Assembly: GCF_019802345.1 (NCBI RefSeq) | Contig: NZ_JAINDZ010000004.1 | Span: 1-64,000 of the forward strand | Length of the DNA: 64,000 nt | Reading direction: 5' to 3' | Source of the DNA: Methylosinus sp. Sm6 | Lineage (GTDB): Bacteria; Pseudomonadota; Alphaproteobacteria; Rhizobiales; Beijerinckiaceae | Shown: positions 55,463 to 63,993 of the stretch, piece after piece | Position numbering within the stretch: position 1 is the first letter of the stretch | Layout of the letters: every line of letters begins with the position of its first letter | Notes under the pieces: generated by a model | What the model was told of the DNA's origin: nothing | Databases searched by the model: none | What the model saw: the letters and a program-made list of their open reading frames with translations, nothing else | Translations under genes and position numbers: made by a program

Positions 55463-55843
55463 ATGGTCGACGATGAGGAAACTGCGCGGGCCTTCAAAAC
55501 CGCCTGGTTCTCCAAGGCGGCACGCAAGGCTCGTATCGAGGATGGTGAACTTTGTGAGGCGCTTCAAGAGGTGATGAAGGGCCAAGCCGATGATTTGGGC
55601 GGAGGGGTCTTCAAGAAGCGCCTGAACAAAAACATGCATCGGAGCATCATTCTTGCGAAGGGCGGTCGATACTGGATTTACGAATATCTGTTCGCAAAGA
55701 AGGATCGGGCAAACGTCGAGGATGATGAGCTAGAGGACTTCCGCATCCTTGCAAAGAGCTACGCCACGCTGACGGAGAAGCAGGTCTCGCGGCTCCTGGA
55801 AGAAAAAGACCTGACGGAGATTTGCCATGGCAACGAAACGTAG
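55463..55843 (+). CDS. higB: HigB/RelE-type toxin
   Basis: 126 residues of the RelE-like DUF1044 group: FKTAWFSKAARKARIEDGEL, the core GGGVFKKRLNKNMHRSIILA and RYWIYEYLFAKKDRANVEDD, ending in a helix with SYATLTEKQVSRLLEE. Members cleave mRNA on the ribosome. Toxin first, antitoxin second with 17 bases of overlap, is the higBA order. It splits the transfer cluster on the opposite strand. Confidence 0.88.
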   Translation: MVDDEETARAFKTAWFSKAARKARIEDGELCEALQEVMKGQADDLGGGVFKKRLNKNMHRSIILAKGGRYWIYEYLFAKKDRANVEDDELEDFRILAKSYATLTEKQVSRLLEEKDLTEICHGNET

Positions 55844-56150
55844 ATTCAAGAGCGATGCTTCGGAAGCGCTCCACTCGTCTGCGGCCATGCTCCACAAGGT
55901 CGGCGCGCTCGATAAGGCGACGATGCGCGATTTCGACGCGCGTCACTTGGTTGTTCCGACCCAGATCGAGCCTGCGCAGATCAAGCGACTCCGCGAGGCC
56001 AACAATGTCAGTCAGCCGGTGTTCGCCCGGTATCTCAACACGAGCGAAAGCACGGTCGAGAAATGGGAAACGGGCGCCAAGCGGCCGAGCGGTATGGCGC
56101 TCAAGCTGCTCACCATTGTCCAGAAGCACGGACTGCAGATTCTCTCGTAA
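55827..56150 (+). CDS. higA: HigA-type antitoxin (XRE helix-turn-helix)
   Basis: 107 residues. The C-terminal part is an XRE domain: IEPAQIKRLREANNVSQPVF and ARYLNTSESTVEKWETGAKR, then PSGMALKLLTIVQKHG. The N-terminal region (about 45 residues) would wrap the toxin. It likely represses the promoter at 55428-55456 together with HigB. Confidence 0.88.
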   Translation: MATKRRFKSDASEALHSSAAMLHKVGALDKATMRDFDARHLVVPTQIEPAQIKRLREANNVSQPVFARYLNTSESTVEKWETGAKRPSGMALKLLTIVQKHGLQILS

Positions 56151-56189
56151 GCACGCGCGGTCCGCCAGAGTATCGTCCGAGCATGGCGA

Positions 56190-56726
56190 TCACGTCCGAA
56201 AAATGGAGACGAGCCATGTGGAAATCGTCACGACGTTGATCAGCATGACCCCGAACACGAACTGCACTCCGCAACCGCCTGCGCTTCGATTGCTCCGGCC
56301 GGCGATCACTGCGTTCCAGGTCAGCATGGCGAAAAAGCAGCACATCGCGCCGAAGGCCTGGAAGAACCCTTGAAACAGCTTCACGATGTTGACGACGGCG
56401 TCTCCCGGGGTCTGCCCCAACAGGCTCCCATTGACCGTGGGCGGCGTATAGCTCGTCAGCGCCGTCACCGACACTTGCAGATTGGTTCCCGCCGTGTTGT
56501 TCGCCATTGTCAGAATGGACGGGAATGAGGCGAAGGCGCCCGATAGGACGAGCGCCACGAACGGAATCCAGGGACGGCCTCGATAGGGATTGTGGCTCTG
56601 CGCCTGCGACCAGAATCCCCATCCTGCGGACATGAACAGTCCTAGCGCCGAGAGATAACAAAAGGTCGGTAACAGAATTGCGATCGCGTTGCCGATTGCT
56701 CCTGCGAAATTGACCAATCCTTGCAC
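56190..56726 (-). CDS. DotE/IcmC/TraQ-like membrane protein
   Basis: 178 residues with about four helices: AILLPTFCYLSALGLFMSAG, WIPFVALVLSGAFASFPSIL, and near the end SAGGCGVQFVFGVMLINVVT. The VQFVFGVMLINxxTI ending is the DotE/IcmC hallmark. It follows dotF and precedes, beyond the higBA insertion, the dotP-like gene, the same order as traP-Q-R in R64. Confidence 0.8.
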   Translation of the reverse strand: MQGLVNFAGAIGNAIAILLPTFCYLSALGLFMSAGWGFWSQAQSHNPYRGRPWIPFVALVLSGAFASFPSILTMANNTAGTNLQVSVTALTSYTPPTVNGSLLGQTPGDAVVNIVKLFQGFFQAFGAMCCFFAMLTWNAVIAGRSNRSAGGCGVQFVFGVMLINVVTISTWLVSIFRT

Positions 56727-56768
56727 GTTCAGCCCCCATTCTCGCCGAATGCCTCGAACCGGAGCCGC

Positions 56769-58175
56769 TCAGCGGATCGGGCCCTTCTCCGTCTGCACCA
56801 CCCATTCGGTCCCGCGCTGGCTGATCTTCGTGACCCGTCCGTAGCCCGGCACATGCGCGCCGACGGCGATCTGCAGTGGAGCGACTTCCTCGCCACTTCG
56901 ATCGAGCTCGGACAGCATGGCGAGGCCCGGAGATGCCGCCTGCACGCGATATCGGGCCGGCGGCGCGGAGACGTCGGCTGCGCTCTGCGTCGACAACGAG
57001 GCCGGGACGACGCCCTTCATCCCGGACGCCGGCCGCGCGGTCGGGGGCGCGGCCGGCGGGTTGGCCTGTTCGGACGGCGACGTCGGAGTGGCCTTCGCCG
57101 CGTCGAGCGAGCGTTGCGCCTCGCCGAGGTTCAAGCGGCGCTCGAAATCGCTCAGTTTCGCTTCGAGTGCACGCGTCGTTCGCTTGTCGCTCTCCTGCAG
57201 CGCCGCGATCTCCTCCCTCGTGCGACGCACCAGTGTGGAGAGCTCGGTGATCATGCCGAAGAGTCTCGTTTCCATCTCGAGCGGTTTCTCGTCTGTCTTC
57301 GTGACCGCTTCCGGCGGCATCGAGGCGACGCGCCTGGCGCCGTCCTCTCTCGCCTTTGCCGGCGGCTCGCTCGCGATGGCGGGCGCCGCGGCGGCGACCG
57401 GGGCGGGCGGCGCCGGCGTCGGCACGGCCGTCGCCTTTACGGCGACGACAGGGGAGACGTTTGAGGCTTCGGGAGCCGCCGTCGGAGGCCTTACGCCGAC
57501 TTCTCCGACGACAACCGGCGAGGCGGGAGTGGACGCGGCGGCTGCGATCGGCCCAGTCGACGCCTTTCGGCTCTCCCCATTGGGACTCCAGAACGCCTGG
57601 ACCTCCTCTGCGATCTTCTGAGGCGCGGCGGCCGCTGGAATTTCTAAGGTGGGCTCGCCGCGCTCATTCAGTGGCACGGACGCGAGCTTCGACGCCGGAG
57701 CCATCAGTCCGGCGTCGACGCCTTTCTCCGTCACCCCGCCCTCGACGCCTCCGCCATTCGGCCAAAGAGCGACCGCGGCGATGGTCGCGACGCCGAGAGC
57801 CGCGAGGGATACCGAAGTCGCGAGCTTGTAGTGGTCGAATGGATCCCAGGCGTTCGACCGCGACTTCCGTTCATCGGCTCGCGGAGCCGGATCGGTCTCG
57901 GCGACGCGGGGGGCATTCGGATCGGCGTCCGTGTCGGAGAATGGCTCCTTCGCCGCCGTCTCAGCGGGCTGTCCACGGGGACCGAGGAATTCCGCGCGGA
58001 TGCGCGCGAAGCTGGTCGCGATCGACACGGCCAGCGTCTTCGTTCGGGAGCCTTGGTCCTCCTCGGACGTGGGCTTGCTCGGCGCCGTTTCGGCGTCCGG
58101 TTCGGGAAGGTCGAGGGCGATCTCTCGGGTTTCGTCGCTGTCGACGAAATTCAGATTGGCGGCAGCATCGCTCAT
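56769..58175 (-). CDS. DotF/IcmG/TraP-like protein
   Basis: 468 residues. A Pro/Asp-rich cytoplasmic N-terminus of about 115 residues, one helix (VSLAALGVATIAAVALW), a long Ala/Pro-rich linker, a coiled coil (ITELSTLVRRTREEIAALQE) and a small C-terminal domain beginning RYRVQAASPGLAMLSELDRS. This is the DotF/IcmG plan, though longer than the Legionella protein (269) because of the linker. The ATG at 58173-58175 follows AGGAG by eight bases. Confidence 0.8.
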   Translation of the reverse strand: MSDAAANLNFVDSDETREIALDLPEPDAETAPSKPTSEEDQGSRTKTLAVSIATSFARIRAEFLGPRGQPAETAAKEPFSDTDADPNAPRVAETDPAPRADERKSRSNAWDPFDHYKLATSVSLAALGVATIAAVALWPNGGGVEGGVTEKGVDAGLMAPASKLASVPLNERGEPTLEIPAAAAPQKIAEEVQAFWSPNGESRKASTGPIAAAASTPASPVVVGEVGVRPPTAAPEASNVSPVVAVKATAVPTPAPPAPVAAAAPAIASEPPAKAREDGARRVASMPPEAVTKTDEKPLEMETRLFGMITELSTLVRRTREEIAALQESDKRTTRALEAKLSDFERRLNLGEAQRSLDAAKATPTSPSEQANPPAAPPTARPASGMKGVVPASLSTQSAADVSAPPARYRVQAASPGLAMLSELDRSGEEVAPLQIAVGAHVPGYGRVTKISQRGTEWVVQTEKGPIR

Positions 58176-58229
58176 TGGTTTCTCCTTCTTGTGAGGTTTC
58201 AAAAAGCGTCCCTTTGGCGTTCGCTCCGC

Positions 58230-59549
58230 CTATTTCGTGTTGAGGCTCGCGGGATCGACGCTCGCCCTCTCCGGCGCCGCGGCGACATTGGATAAGAAGA
58301 TGACGCCGACGCCCGCATTGGCGGCGAGGAAGACGGTTGCGCCCTTCGGCGTTTGCTGTTGCAGCGTCTGTCCGATCTGCGCGGCCGCCGCGCCGCCGGC
58401 GATGCCGGCCTGCTGTCGGAAATCCAGCTTGCCATAGCTCTGGATCATGCCGCCGTACGGCGTATAGCCGATCGTCGAATTCGACAGCGCGATCGCCTGT
58501 CCGAGACCGGCGACGAAAGCGGCCGCGGTCGGAAGAGCGAAGCGTTCGATGTAATGCTGATCGACGCTGGTCGCGACCGCGGTCTCCATGCTGTCCGGCG
58601 CGATCACCAGGCCTTGCACGTTTATCGTCTGCCCATGGTGCTCGACCGAATTGATCCGCACCACCAGCCGCTCGGTGTCCCCGAACAGAGCGCCGACGGC
58701 TTGGTTCTTGGAGAAAGTTCCGATCATTCGATCGCCGGCCAGCGGTCCCGTGTCCGCCTGCAGGACGATCGGGCCTCCGGTGTCGGAATTCACCGAGAGC
58801 ACCGTATGGGCGTAGACGCCGCGTCCGGCCGGGACCAAAACGGTTTCTGCCGTAGGACGCTGCTGTTGTTGTGTTGGCGGCGCCGGGCTCGTGGCGCGCT
58901 GCTCGACGCGAGCGCCCTGCCTCGGCGCGAGATCGTCTCGAACATCCGTCGCAGGCGTCAGCACCAGATCCGTGCGCGGCGGGCGCCCTTCCCACTGCTT
59001 GAACAGATCGGCGACCGCCTGCTTGAATTGCGGATCCTCGTTCGCGCCGGGGCTCGCGTTCGTGGGCTCGGTGGCGGCGATCTGCTCCACGCGGGGCTCC
59101 TCTTCTTGCGGGCGTTCCGGAGGGACGTAGAGCGGCGCGGGCTCGGGAATCGGAACCACCGCGGGCTCGGGCGGCGGCTCCGACGCGGCGACCTCCTCGG
59201 ACTGACGCCGATCGACGAGCCGCAGCGGCGCGGCCGCAGGCAGGGGCGGCGTATAGGATGCCCCCGACGCGAGCGCTTTGTCAGCCTGGCCCTGCGCATG
59301 ACGCTTCAGCAGCGCGTCCTGCGCCGGATTGCTGTGCATTCCGCCGGGCAGCGGATCGACCTCCGGCATCTTCGCGACCGACGATTCGGGCGGCGCCGGA
59401 TGCGAGATCGACGAGACGCCGACGAGTAGCGCGGTCATCGACACGCCGACCAAGGCGATCGTGACGATCCGCGCCGGGCCGCCTCGCCCGCCACGATTGA
59501 ACTCGCGGAGCTGCGACAGCAGTGGGATTTTGGAAAAGAGATCGGACAC
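58230..59549 (-). CDS. dotG: DotG/IcmE/TraO channel protein
   Basis: 439 residues starting with GTG directly after the dotH stop (TAAGTG), with GGAGGA upstream. One helix (IVTIALVGVSMTALLVGVSS), a Pro/Glu-rich linker and the VirB10-like C-terminal domain: VLVPAGRGVYAHTVLSVNSD, PIVLQADTGPLAGDRMIGTF and FVAGLGQAIALSNSTIGYTP. The pentapeptide-repeat section of Legionella DotG is missing, as in plasmid TraO proteins. It spans both membranes in the core complex. Confidence 0.9.
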   Translation of the reverse strand: MSDLFSKIPLLSQLREFNRGGRGGPARIVTIALVGVSMTALLVGVSSISHPAPPESSVAKMPEVDPLPGGMHSNPAQDALLKRHAQGQADKALASGASYTPPLPAAAPLRLVDRRQSEEVAASEPPPEPAVVPIPEPAPLYVPPERPQEEEPRVEQIAATEPTNASPGANEDPQFKQAVADLFKQWEGRPPRTDLVLTPATDVRDDLAPRQGARVEQRATSPAPPTQQQQRPTAETVLVPAGRGVYAHTVLSVNSDTGGPIVLQADTGPLAGDRMIGTFSKNQAVGALFGDTERLVVRINSVEHHGQTINVQGLVIAPDSMETAVATSVDQHYIERFALPTAAAFVAGLGQAIALSNSTIGYTPYGGMIQSYGKLDFRQQAGIAGGAAAAQIGQTLQQQTPKGATVFLAANAGVGVIFLSNVAAAPERASVDPASLNTK

Positions 59550-60506
59550 TTAATCCTCCGTCAAAGAGGCCGAGACGGTGCGTCCCTGATGGGACAGCAG
59601 CACGACTGGCGTCGCGGGAAGCTGGTAGACGGTGAGGCCCCCTTCGGCGGCCTCGGACGCCGTCCATTCCGGGGAGATGAGCGTCAGGCGCGTGCGCAGA
59701 TAGACGCGGTCGCCGAGCCGCCATGCGCGCAGCTCGTCCGGAGACACGCCCCTGACCGACAAGGGCGTCGCCTCGGCCGGCGGAACGCCGTCGAGCATAG
59801 CGGTGAGGAACGGCGCCGCCGTGTCGGGCGCGCTCGCGCGCACGGTTCCTGGCTTCGCGTTCGGGCCCCGCTCGGCCACCTGGATCGAAATATCGGCGTC
59901 GTAGCGACCGCCGCCGCCGATCAACAGAAAGCTGATCGGCTTCGGAGCGCCCTGCAGCGTCACCACGAGACCGCCGCGCGGCTGCAACGACATCGGCGTG
60001 ATCTCCAGGACATTCGATCCTTTGGCCGGCGTGCAGACATAAAAGCCCGTGGCCGCGACCGCGGGGCCGCTGGCGTTCTGACCCGTGTTGCAGTTGCCTC
60101 CGTCCGTGACAGCCGCCGGATTGCTGTTCGTGTCCCATTGGATCGGCCATGGCTCGCCGGTTCGATCGAAGAAGGAGATCGCCGTCGGATAGCCCTTGAC
60201 GGTCTGGATGATATTGACCGCCTGCCCCGGCGTGAACGACACATTCACGCGCCGGCTCGCCGGCGCCGCGAACTCCGTCGTCGCCTGCTCCTGCGCGCGC
60301 TTATTGTCGCCGAACCGCTTGCCGAGATCCCGGATCATTCCCGGCGTCAGAGGAATGATGTTCGCGGCTCGATCGGCCGATCCCGACGCCTGAACTCCGC
60401 CGCCGCCCGCGGTTCCAGGAAGGCTCGCCGATTGTTGCGCCAGACCGGGCGGAACAGTCGCCAACAGGACGACCGCCGCGCCGAATAATGTTGTTCTGTG
60501 CTGCAT
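59550..60506 (-). CDS. dotH: DotH/IcmK/TraN outer-membrane core protein
   Basis: 318 residues. Signal peptide TTLFGAAVVLLATVPPGLAQ, then PLTPGMIRDLGKRFGDNKRA, the VirB9-like strands VNVSFTPGQAVNIIQTVKGY and PTAISFFDRTGEPWPIQWDT, and a second domain ISFLLIGGGGRYDADISIQV. It forms the outer-membrane ring with DotC and DotD. Its stop touches the dotG start. Confidence 0.9.
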   Translation of the reverse strand: MQHRTTLFGAAVVLLATVPPGLAQQSASLPGTAGGGGVQASGSADRAANIIPLTPGMIRDLGKRFGDNKRAQEQATTEFAAPASRRVNVSFTPGQAVNIIQTVKGYPTAISFFDRTGEPWPIQWDTNSNPAAVTDGGNCNTGQNASGPAVAATGFYVCTPAKGSNVLEITPMSLQPRGGLVVTLQGAPKPISFLLIGGGGRYDADISIQVAERGPNAKPGTVRASAPDTAAPFLTAMLDGVPPAEATPLSVRGVSPDELRAWRLGDRVYLRTRLTLISPEWTASEAAEGGLTVYQLPATPVVLLSHQGRTVSASLTED

Positions 60507-60522
60507 TTTTCGTCCTCCTCGC

Positions 60523-61149
60523 CTATTGGCGAACCGCCACGAGCTCGTCGATCTCCAATCCGTCCGGTCGATCTTCGGCGTTCGTTCTCGTGACGAGCGC
60601 TTTGATCACGAGGTTTTGCGTGATGTTCTGATTGCTGTTCTGGCAGGTCTGCACGATGGGAACTTGGATCCGATAGGCGAGCGAGCCCGAGATCGTGGCG
60701 ACGTCGCTGATGACCGCGGCGCGCTGCGCTTGCGCGTAGCAGAGCAGCATCGATCGCTTCATCGTGTCGAAATTCTTGGTGTCCATGACGCTGGTGGCGA
60801 AACTGTTCCAGCCGCGTTTGGAGAATTTCCGGCTCGCAGCCGAGAGCTGCTGCGGATAATCATTGTAATTGATGTTGTAGGGAGCGAGGGCGGCGCGCGT
60901 CGACCAATCCAGCAGCTGCGCGTCATCGACGATCGGCGTGTCCAGCGCCGTGACCTCGCGCGTTTTCCGTCCGTCGATCACGAAATATTTCGGTGTCGGC
61001 GGATGCGTCCACAGATACACGTCATGCACGACGAAGGCCGTCGCCATCAACGACGATCCGAGAGCGAGGCCGATGGCCCTGCTGAGAAGAAGCGCCTGAA
61101 AATCCGGATCGGACAACCGACGAGTGATCGCGGCGTGCTCGTTCTGCAT
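60523..61149 (-). CDS. dotI: DotI/IcmL/TraM inner-membrane protein
   Basis: 208 residues. One helix near residues 25-45 (LALGSSLMATAFVVHDVYLW), the start of the periplasmic domain TPKYFVIDGRKTREVTALDT, then LLDWSTRAALAPYNINYNDY and a NTF2-like fold ending in KALVTRTNAEDRPDGLEIDE. This is a clear IcmL/DotI match. The ATG at 61147-61149 follows GGGGGA; a GTG five codons earlier is possible. First gene of the dotI-to-dotE operon. Confidence 0.9.
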   Translation of the reverse strand: MQNEHAAITRRLSDPDFQALLLSRAIGLALGSSLMATAFVVHDVYLWTHPPTPKYFVIDGRKTREVTALDTPIVDDAQLLDWSTRAALAPYNINYNDYPQQLSAASRKFSKRGWNSFATSVMDTKNFDTMKRSMLLCYAQAQRAAVISDVATISGSLAYRIQVPIVQTCQNSNQNITQNLVIKALVTRTNAEDRPDGLEIDELVAVRQ

Positions 61150-61443
61150 GAAGCTATCCCCCACGAAGAAAATTCGATCTCGCCCAAAATCGCGAAGCTG
61201 TGCGCGAATATGAACGCACTAAATTTCGATGATCGACGAAAGACGAACCTTCGCTTTCGCGAAGCGCGCGCTGACGACAACGCGCGACGACGGGCTTCGA
61301 TGCGAGCGACGGCGCTCACGTTCGTTCGGTGAACCGCGTGAGATGCGTGTGACGGCGCACGCCGGCTCACGCGCAGCATTTGCCATTCGCGCGTTGGACG
61401 CGCGAAAGAAGAGGTTCTGTCGGTCTGCTGTCGTGAAAGACGT

Positions 61444-62763
61444 CTATATCGGCATGTCGAACGGCCTCGACAGGCATTCGACCTTGCGCAAGCTCACGCC
61501 CCTTCGGATCTCGATGCCGGCGGCCCACGCATCTTCTTCCCGCTTACGTTTTGCGGCCTCGGTTCTCGTGTCGCGACTTTCTTGCGCCGCATTCCGTCGC
61601 TTCTCGGCGCGCTTCACCGTAACGGCGATTCGATGATCTCCGGGCGCCTCGAATATCAAGCGCTGCGTCACGCCGTCGGCTTTCGGGGTCAGCACTTTCA
61701 TGGCGGCGTCAAATCGCTGCCGATCGAACCTCTTCCCTATTACGCCTTTCGAGCTGAGATGCAGCCGATCGACATGACTGTTCACTCCCGAGTGGCCGAA
61801 CCCCGCGGCTTCTTCGATCGCGGTCTTTTTCATTCCGCCGAGGATCGCAACGCCCGTGATGACGTGGTTCCTGGTCGCATAGTGGCGAATTGTGTCCACA
61901 TCGGTCGGCAGGCGGTTCGCCATGAAGTCCTCGACTGCCGCATACCACTCGGGCTGTGTCTCGGGCGACAGTGTCGAGGGCTTCGCTTGTCGCGGCGCGC
62001 GTGGCTTTTTCTCGCGGGCCTCGACGAGCGGCGCTTTCTTTCGCTGCGCGGAGGGGCCATCGGACGGAGCCGGGACGATTGATGAGACCTGCGGTTCTGC
62101 TTGCAGAGCCTCCAGTCTCTCCTGCGTCGTCGCCGTTGCTTCCCTTATGGGGCAAACGGATTCGGTCGTTGCGACGAATGAGACATTCGGGTCTCTTTGC
62201 TGCGTTTCCTCCGGCGCTTCCGTCGCGGGTGGCGACGGTCGACGTGTTCCCTTTCCCCTCCCGGTCGCAGGCGCGGGGGTATCGAAGCCAGCCGACGTCG
62301 ACGCCGCGTCGGATTTTGGGGGGCAGTTGGATTTCTGGCGGACGCGATCCCGCGCCACGCGTCGTGTGGGCAAGCCGATGCGCCGTCGCTTTCCAAAGAG
62401 AGAGCCCGCGGAGCGGCCTAGAAATTCGGCCATTGCCGGAACACGCACGTCGCAGGTCCATCCGACGATGAACAGCGTGTGATCCATGAGCGACCAGGCG
62501 TTTTTGCGTGGCCGGAATGGCTTTTCGAGCTGATCCAAGCCGATGGGAATCGCTCGGCTCGAGATTTCGTCGAGGATGGTTGTTCGCGCACAGCCTAAAT
62601 AGGCTGCGATGGCGTCGACGCCGAGACCGGCGCGCAACATGCCTTCGATGAGGCCATCGGCGCTGGCCAATTCTCGTCCCAGTAGCGCCAACAGCAATCC
62701 CGCCTCATTGGGCGCGGCTTTGAAATGGCTTGGTTCGAATGAATGACGATCGCAATCGCGCAT
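61444..62763 (-). CDS. Unknown protein with N-terminal helix-turn-helix-like part
   Basis: 439 residues from the ATG at 62761-62763 (GGAG eight bases upstream). The N-terminal 130 residues include ADGLIEGMLRAGLGVDAIAA, CARTTILDEISSRAIPIGL and RKNAWSLMDHTLFIVGW, suggesting DNA-binding helices; a Pro/Thr/Lys-rich linker follows; the C-terminal part has VITGVAILGGMKKTAIEEAA and a basic coil. It could be a transfer or copy-number regulator, but no family is recognised. Confidence 0.65.
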   Translation of the reverse strand: MRDCDRHSFEPSHFKAAPNEAGLLLALLGRELASADGLIEGMLRAGLGVDAIAAYLGCARTTILDEISSRAIPIGLDQLEKPFRPRKNAWSLMDHTLFIVGWTCDVRVPAMAEFLGRSAGSLFGKRRRIGLPTRRVARDRVRQKSNCPPKSDAASTSAGFDTPAPATGRGKGTRRPSPPATEAPEETQQRDPNVSFVATTESVCPIREATATTQERLEALQAEPQVSSIVPAPSDGPSAQRKKAPLVEAREKKPRAPRQAKPSTLSPETQPEWYAAVEDFMANRLPTDVDTIRHYATRNHVITGVAILGGMKKTAIEEAAGFGHSGVNSHVDRLHLSSKGVIGKRFDRQRFDAAMKVLTPKADGVTQRLIFEAPGDHRIAVTVKRAEKRRNAAQESRDTRTEAAKRKREEDAWAAGIEIRRGVSLRKVECLSRPFDMPI

Positions 62764-62853
62764 GGCGTCTGCTCCGGTTCTCACCGAAGCAGATCGATAA
62801 CACCGTTTACAGATAGCGTCAATGCGCCATAAATTAACAGCTATCGTTTAACG

Positions 62854-63300
62854 CTACTTTTGGGTCTCCAGATCCTTCATCAGCTCGAGGTAGACGAGCA
62901 CCTTTTTCTCGATCTCCTCGAACGAGCCGTCCACGCTCTTGCGGCGAGAGCGAAGCGTCTCCAACAGCTCTTCCGACCTGTTCCTCAAATTTTCCGACAA
63001 TCGGAACGACATCTCGACTCCCCGCTCCGCCTCCGGCAGCACCGTCGCCATCGACACTCCCAACGCCGACGTCACCTTTTTTAGTGTCGTGAGAGAACTG
63101 TTCTGGGCGCCTTTTTCGATCAGGTAGATGGCCGTCGCCGCCATGCCGCACCGATCGCCCAGCGTACGTTGCGTCCAGCCGTGCGAGCTTCTCAAGGCGC
63201 GAATTCGCTCTCCGACGGCCACCAGGAACTCGTCTCGGCTCTCCTCCGGATCTTTGTCGACTGGCTGTTGTTCTTCTTCGTTTTTTTTCTTCTTGACCAT
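62854..63300 (-). CDS. XRE-family transcriptional regulator
   Basis: 148 residues. A Lys/Glu-rich start, then the XRE domain: VGERIRALRSSHGWTQRTLG, MAATAIYLIEKGAQNSSLTT and LKKVTSALGVSMATVLPEAE, and a C-terminal coiled coil. The ATG at 63298-63300 starts MVKKKKNEEE; the longer upstream frame has no family character. It lies next to the unknown gene at 62763 and upstream of the divergent TcpQ-like gene, so control of transfer genes is plausible. Confidence 0.83.
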   Translation of the reverse strand: MVKKKKNEEEQQPVDKDPEESRDEFLVAVGERIRALRSSHGWTQRTLGDRCGMAATAIYLIEKGAQNSSLTTLKKVTSALGVSMATVLPEAERGVEMSFRLSENLRNRSEELLETLRSRRKSVDGSFEEIEKKVLVYLELMKDLETQK

Positions 63301-63507
63301 CGCCCAGCGCCTCGCCTCTCCACGGTGACTTCTTCGACGTGCCTCATATTCGGTAACTAACCCAGCCGGTCGACAACCCCGTGACCTGTAAGATGGCTGT
63401 TCTACTTCGAACGCACGATCGCCGCGGACCAACGCCCACATCGTCGATTCACATTGGTCATTCGCGCAGACCGCTCGCACGCTTCGCGCTTCGACGGAGA
63501 CATTCCC

Positions 63508-63945
63508 ATGCGAGCTTCTGCGATCCCGCCGCTCTTCGCGGCCCCGTTTTTAATATGTCAGCATCCCTCGGCAAAAGCCGATTTCGCCTTGCTTCCATCC
63601 GAGCAAGTTGCGGTTTCACCGCCGGGGACGTCCCCTGACGCGTCGACGAGCATGGGGACGCCGACGCATCCAGCGTCTCTCTCCTCGAAGAAAAGCGAAA
63701 AAAGCCATTCGCCGCCAAAGCTTCCGCTGGCGCGAGGTTTTGGTAGGAGCATACCTCTTTCCTTCGCAGTGCGACAAATCGTCCCGTCGCCAATCAAAGT
63801 TACTTTCGCTCGCGAGAGCGATCGCGACGCCCGCGTCGATTGGCGTGGCGGTCGAGCATGGCCGAGCGTGCTCCGAGACTCGGTCCGTCCGCTCGGCCTT
63901 CGCGTGGTCGTTCGCGAACGCAGAGTTTCCGTCACTCCCCGATAA
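63508..63945 (+). CDS. Exported TcpQ/PilL-like protein
   Basis: 145 residues with a signal-like start (RASAIPPLFAAPFLICQ). The C-terminal SPIKVTFARESDRDARVDWR and WPSVLRDSVRPLGLRVVVRE resemble the TcpQ/secretin-associated domain found in pilus and I-type transfer proteins. GGAG is nine bases before the ATG. It reads rightward, away from the dot genes, and probably opens another operon. Confidence 0.5.
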   Translation: MRASAIPPLFAAPFLICQHPSAKADFALLPSEQVAVSPPGTSPDASTSMGTPTHPASLSSKKSEKSHSPPKLPLARGFGRSIPLSFAVRQIVPSPIKVTFARESDRDARVDWRGGRAWPSVLRDSVRPLGLRVVVRERRVSVTPR

Positions 63946-63993
63946 ATCATTTCGGCATTCGCGCACAACGCTTCGATCCTGTCTCGCGCGGAA

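Noticed and set aside
40705-61149. Effector-secreting Dot/Icm virulence system
   Set aside because: IcmS/IcmW/IcmQ/IcmR adaptors were not seen, while a relaxase and a plasmid-like gene order are present; conjugation is the simpler reading.
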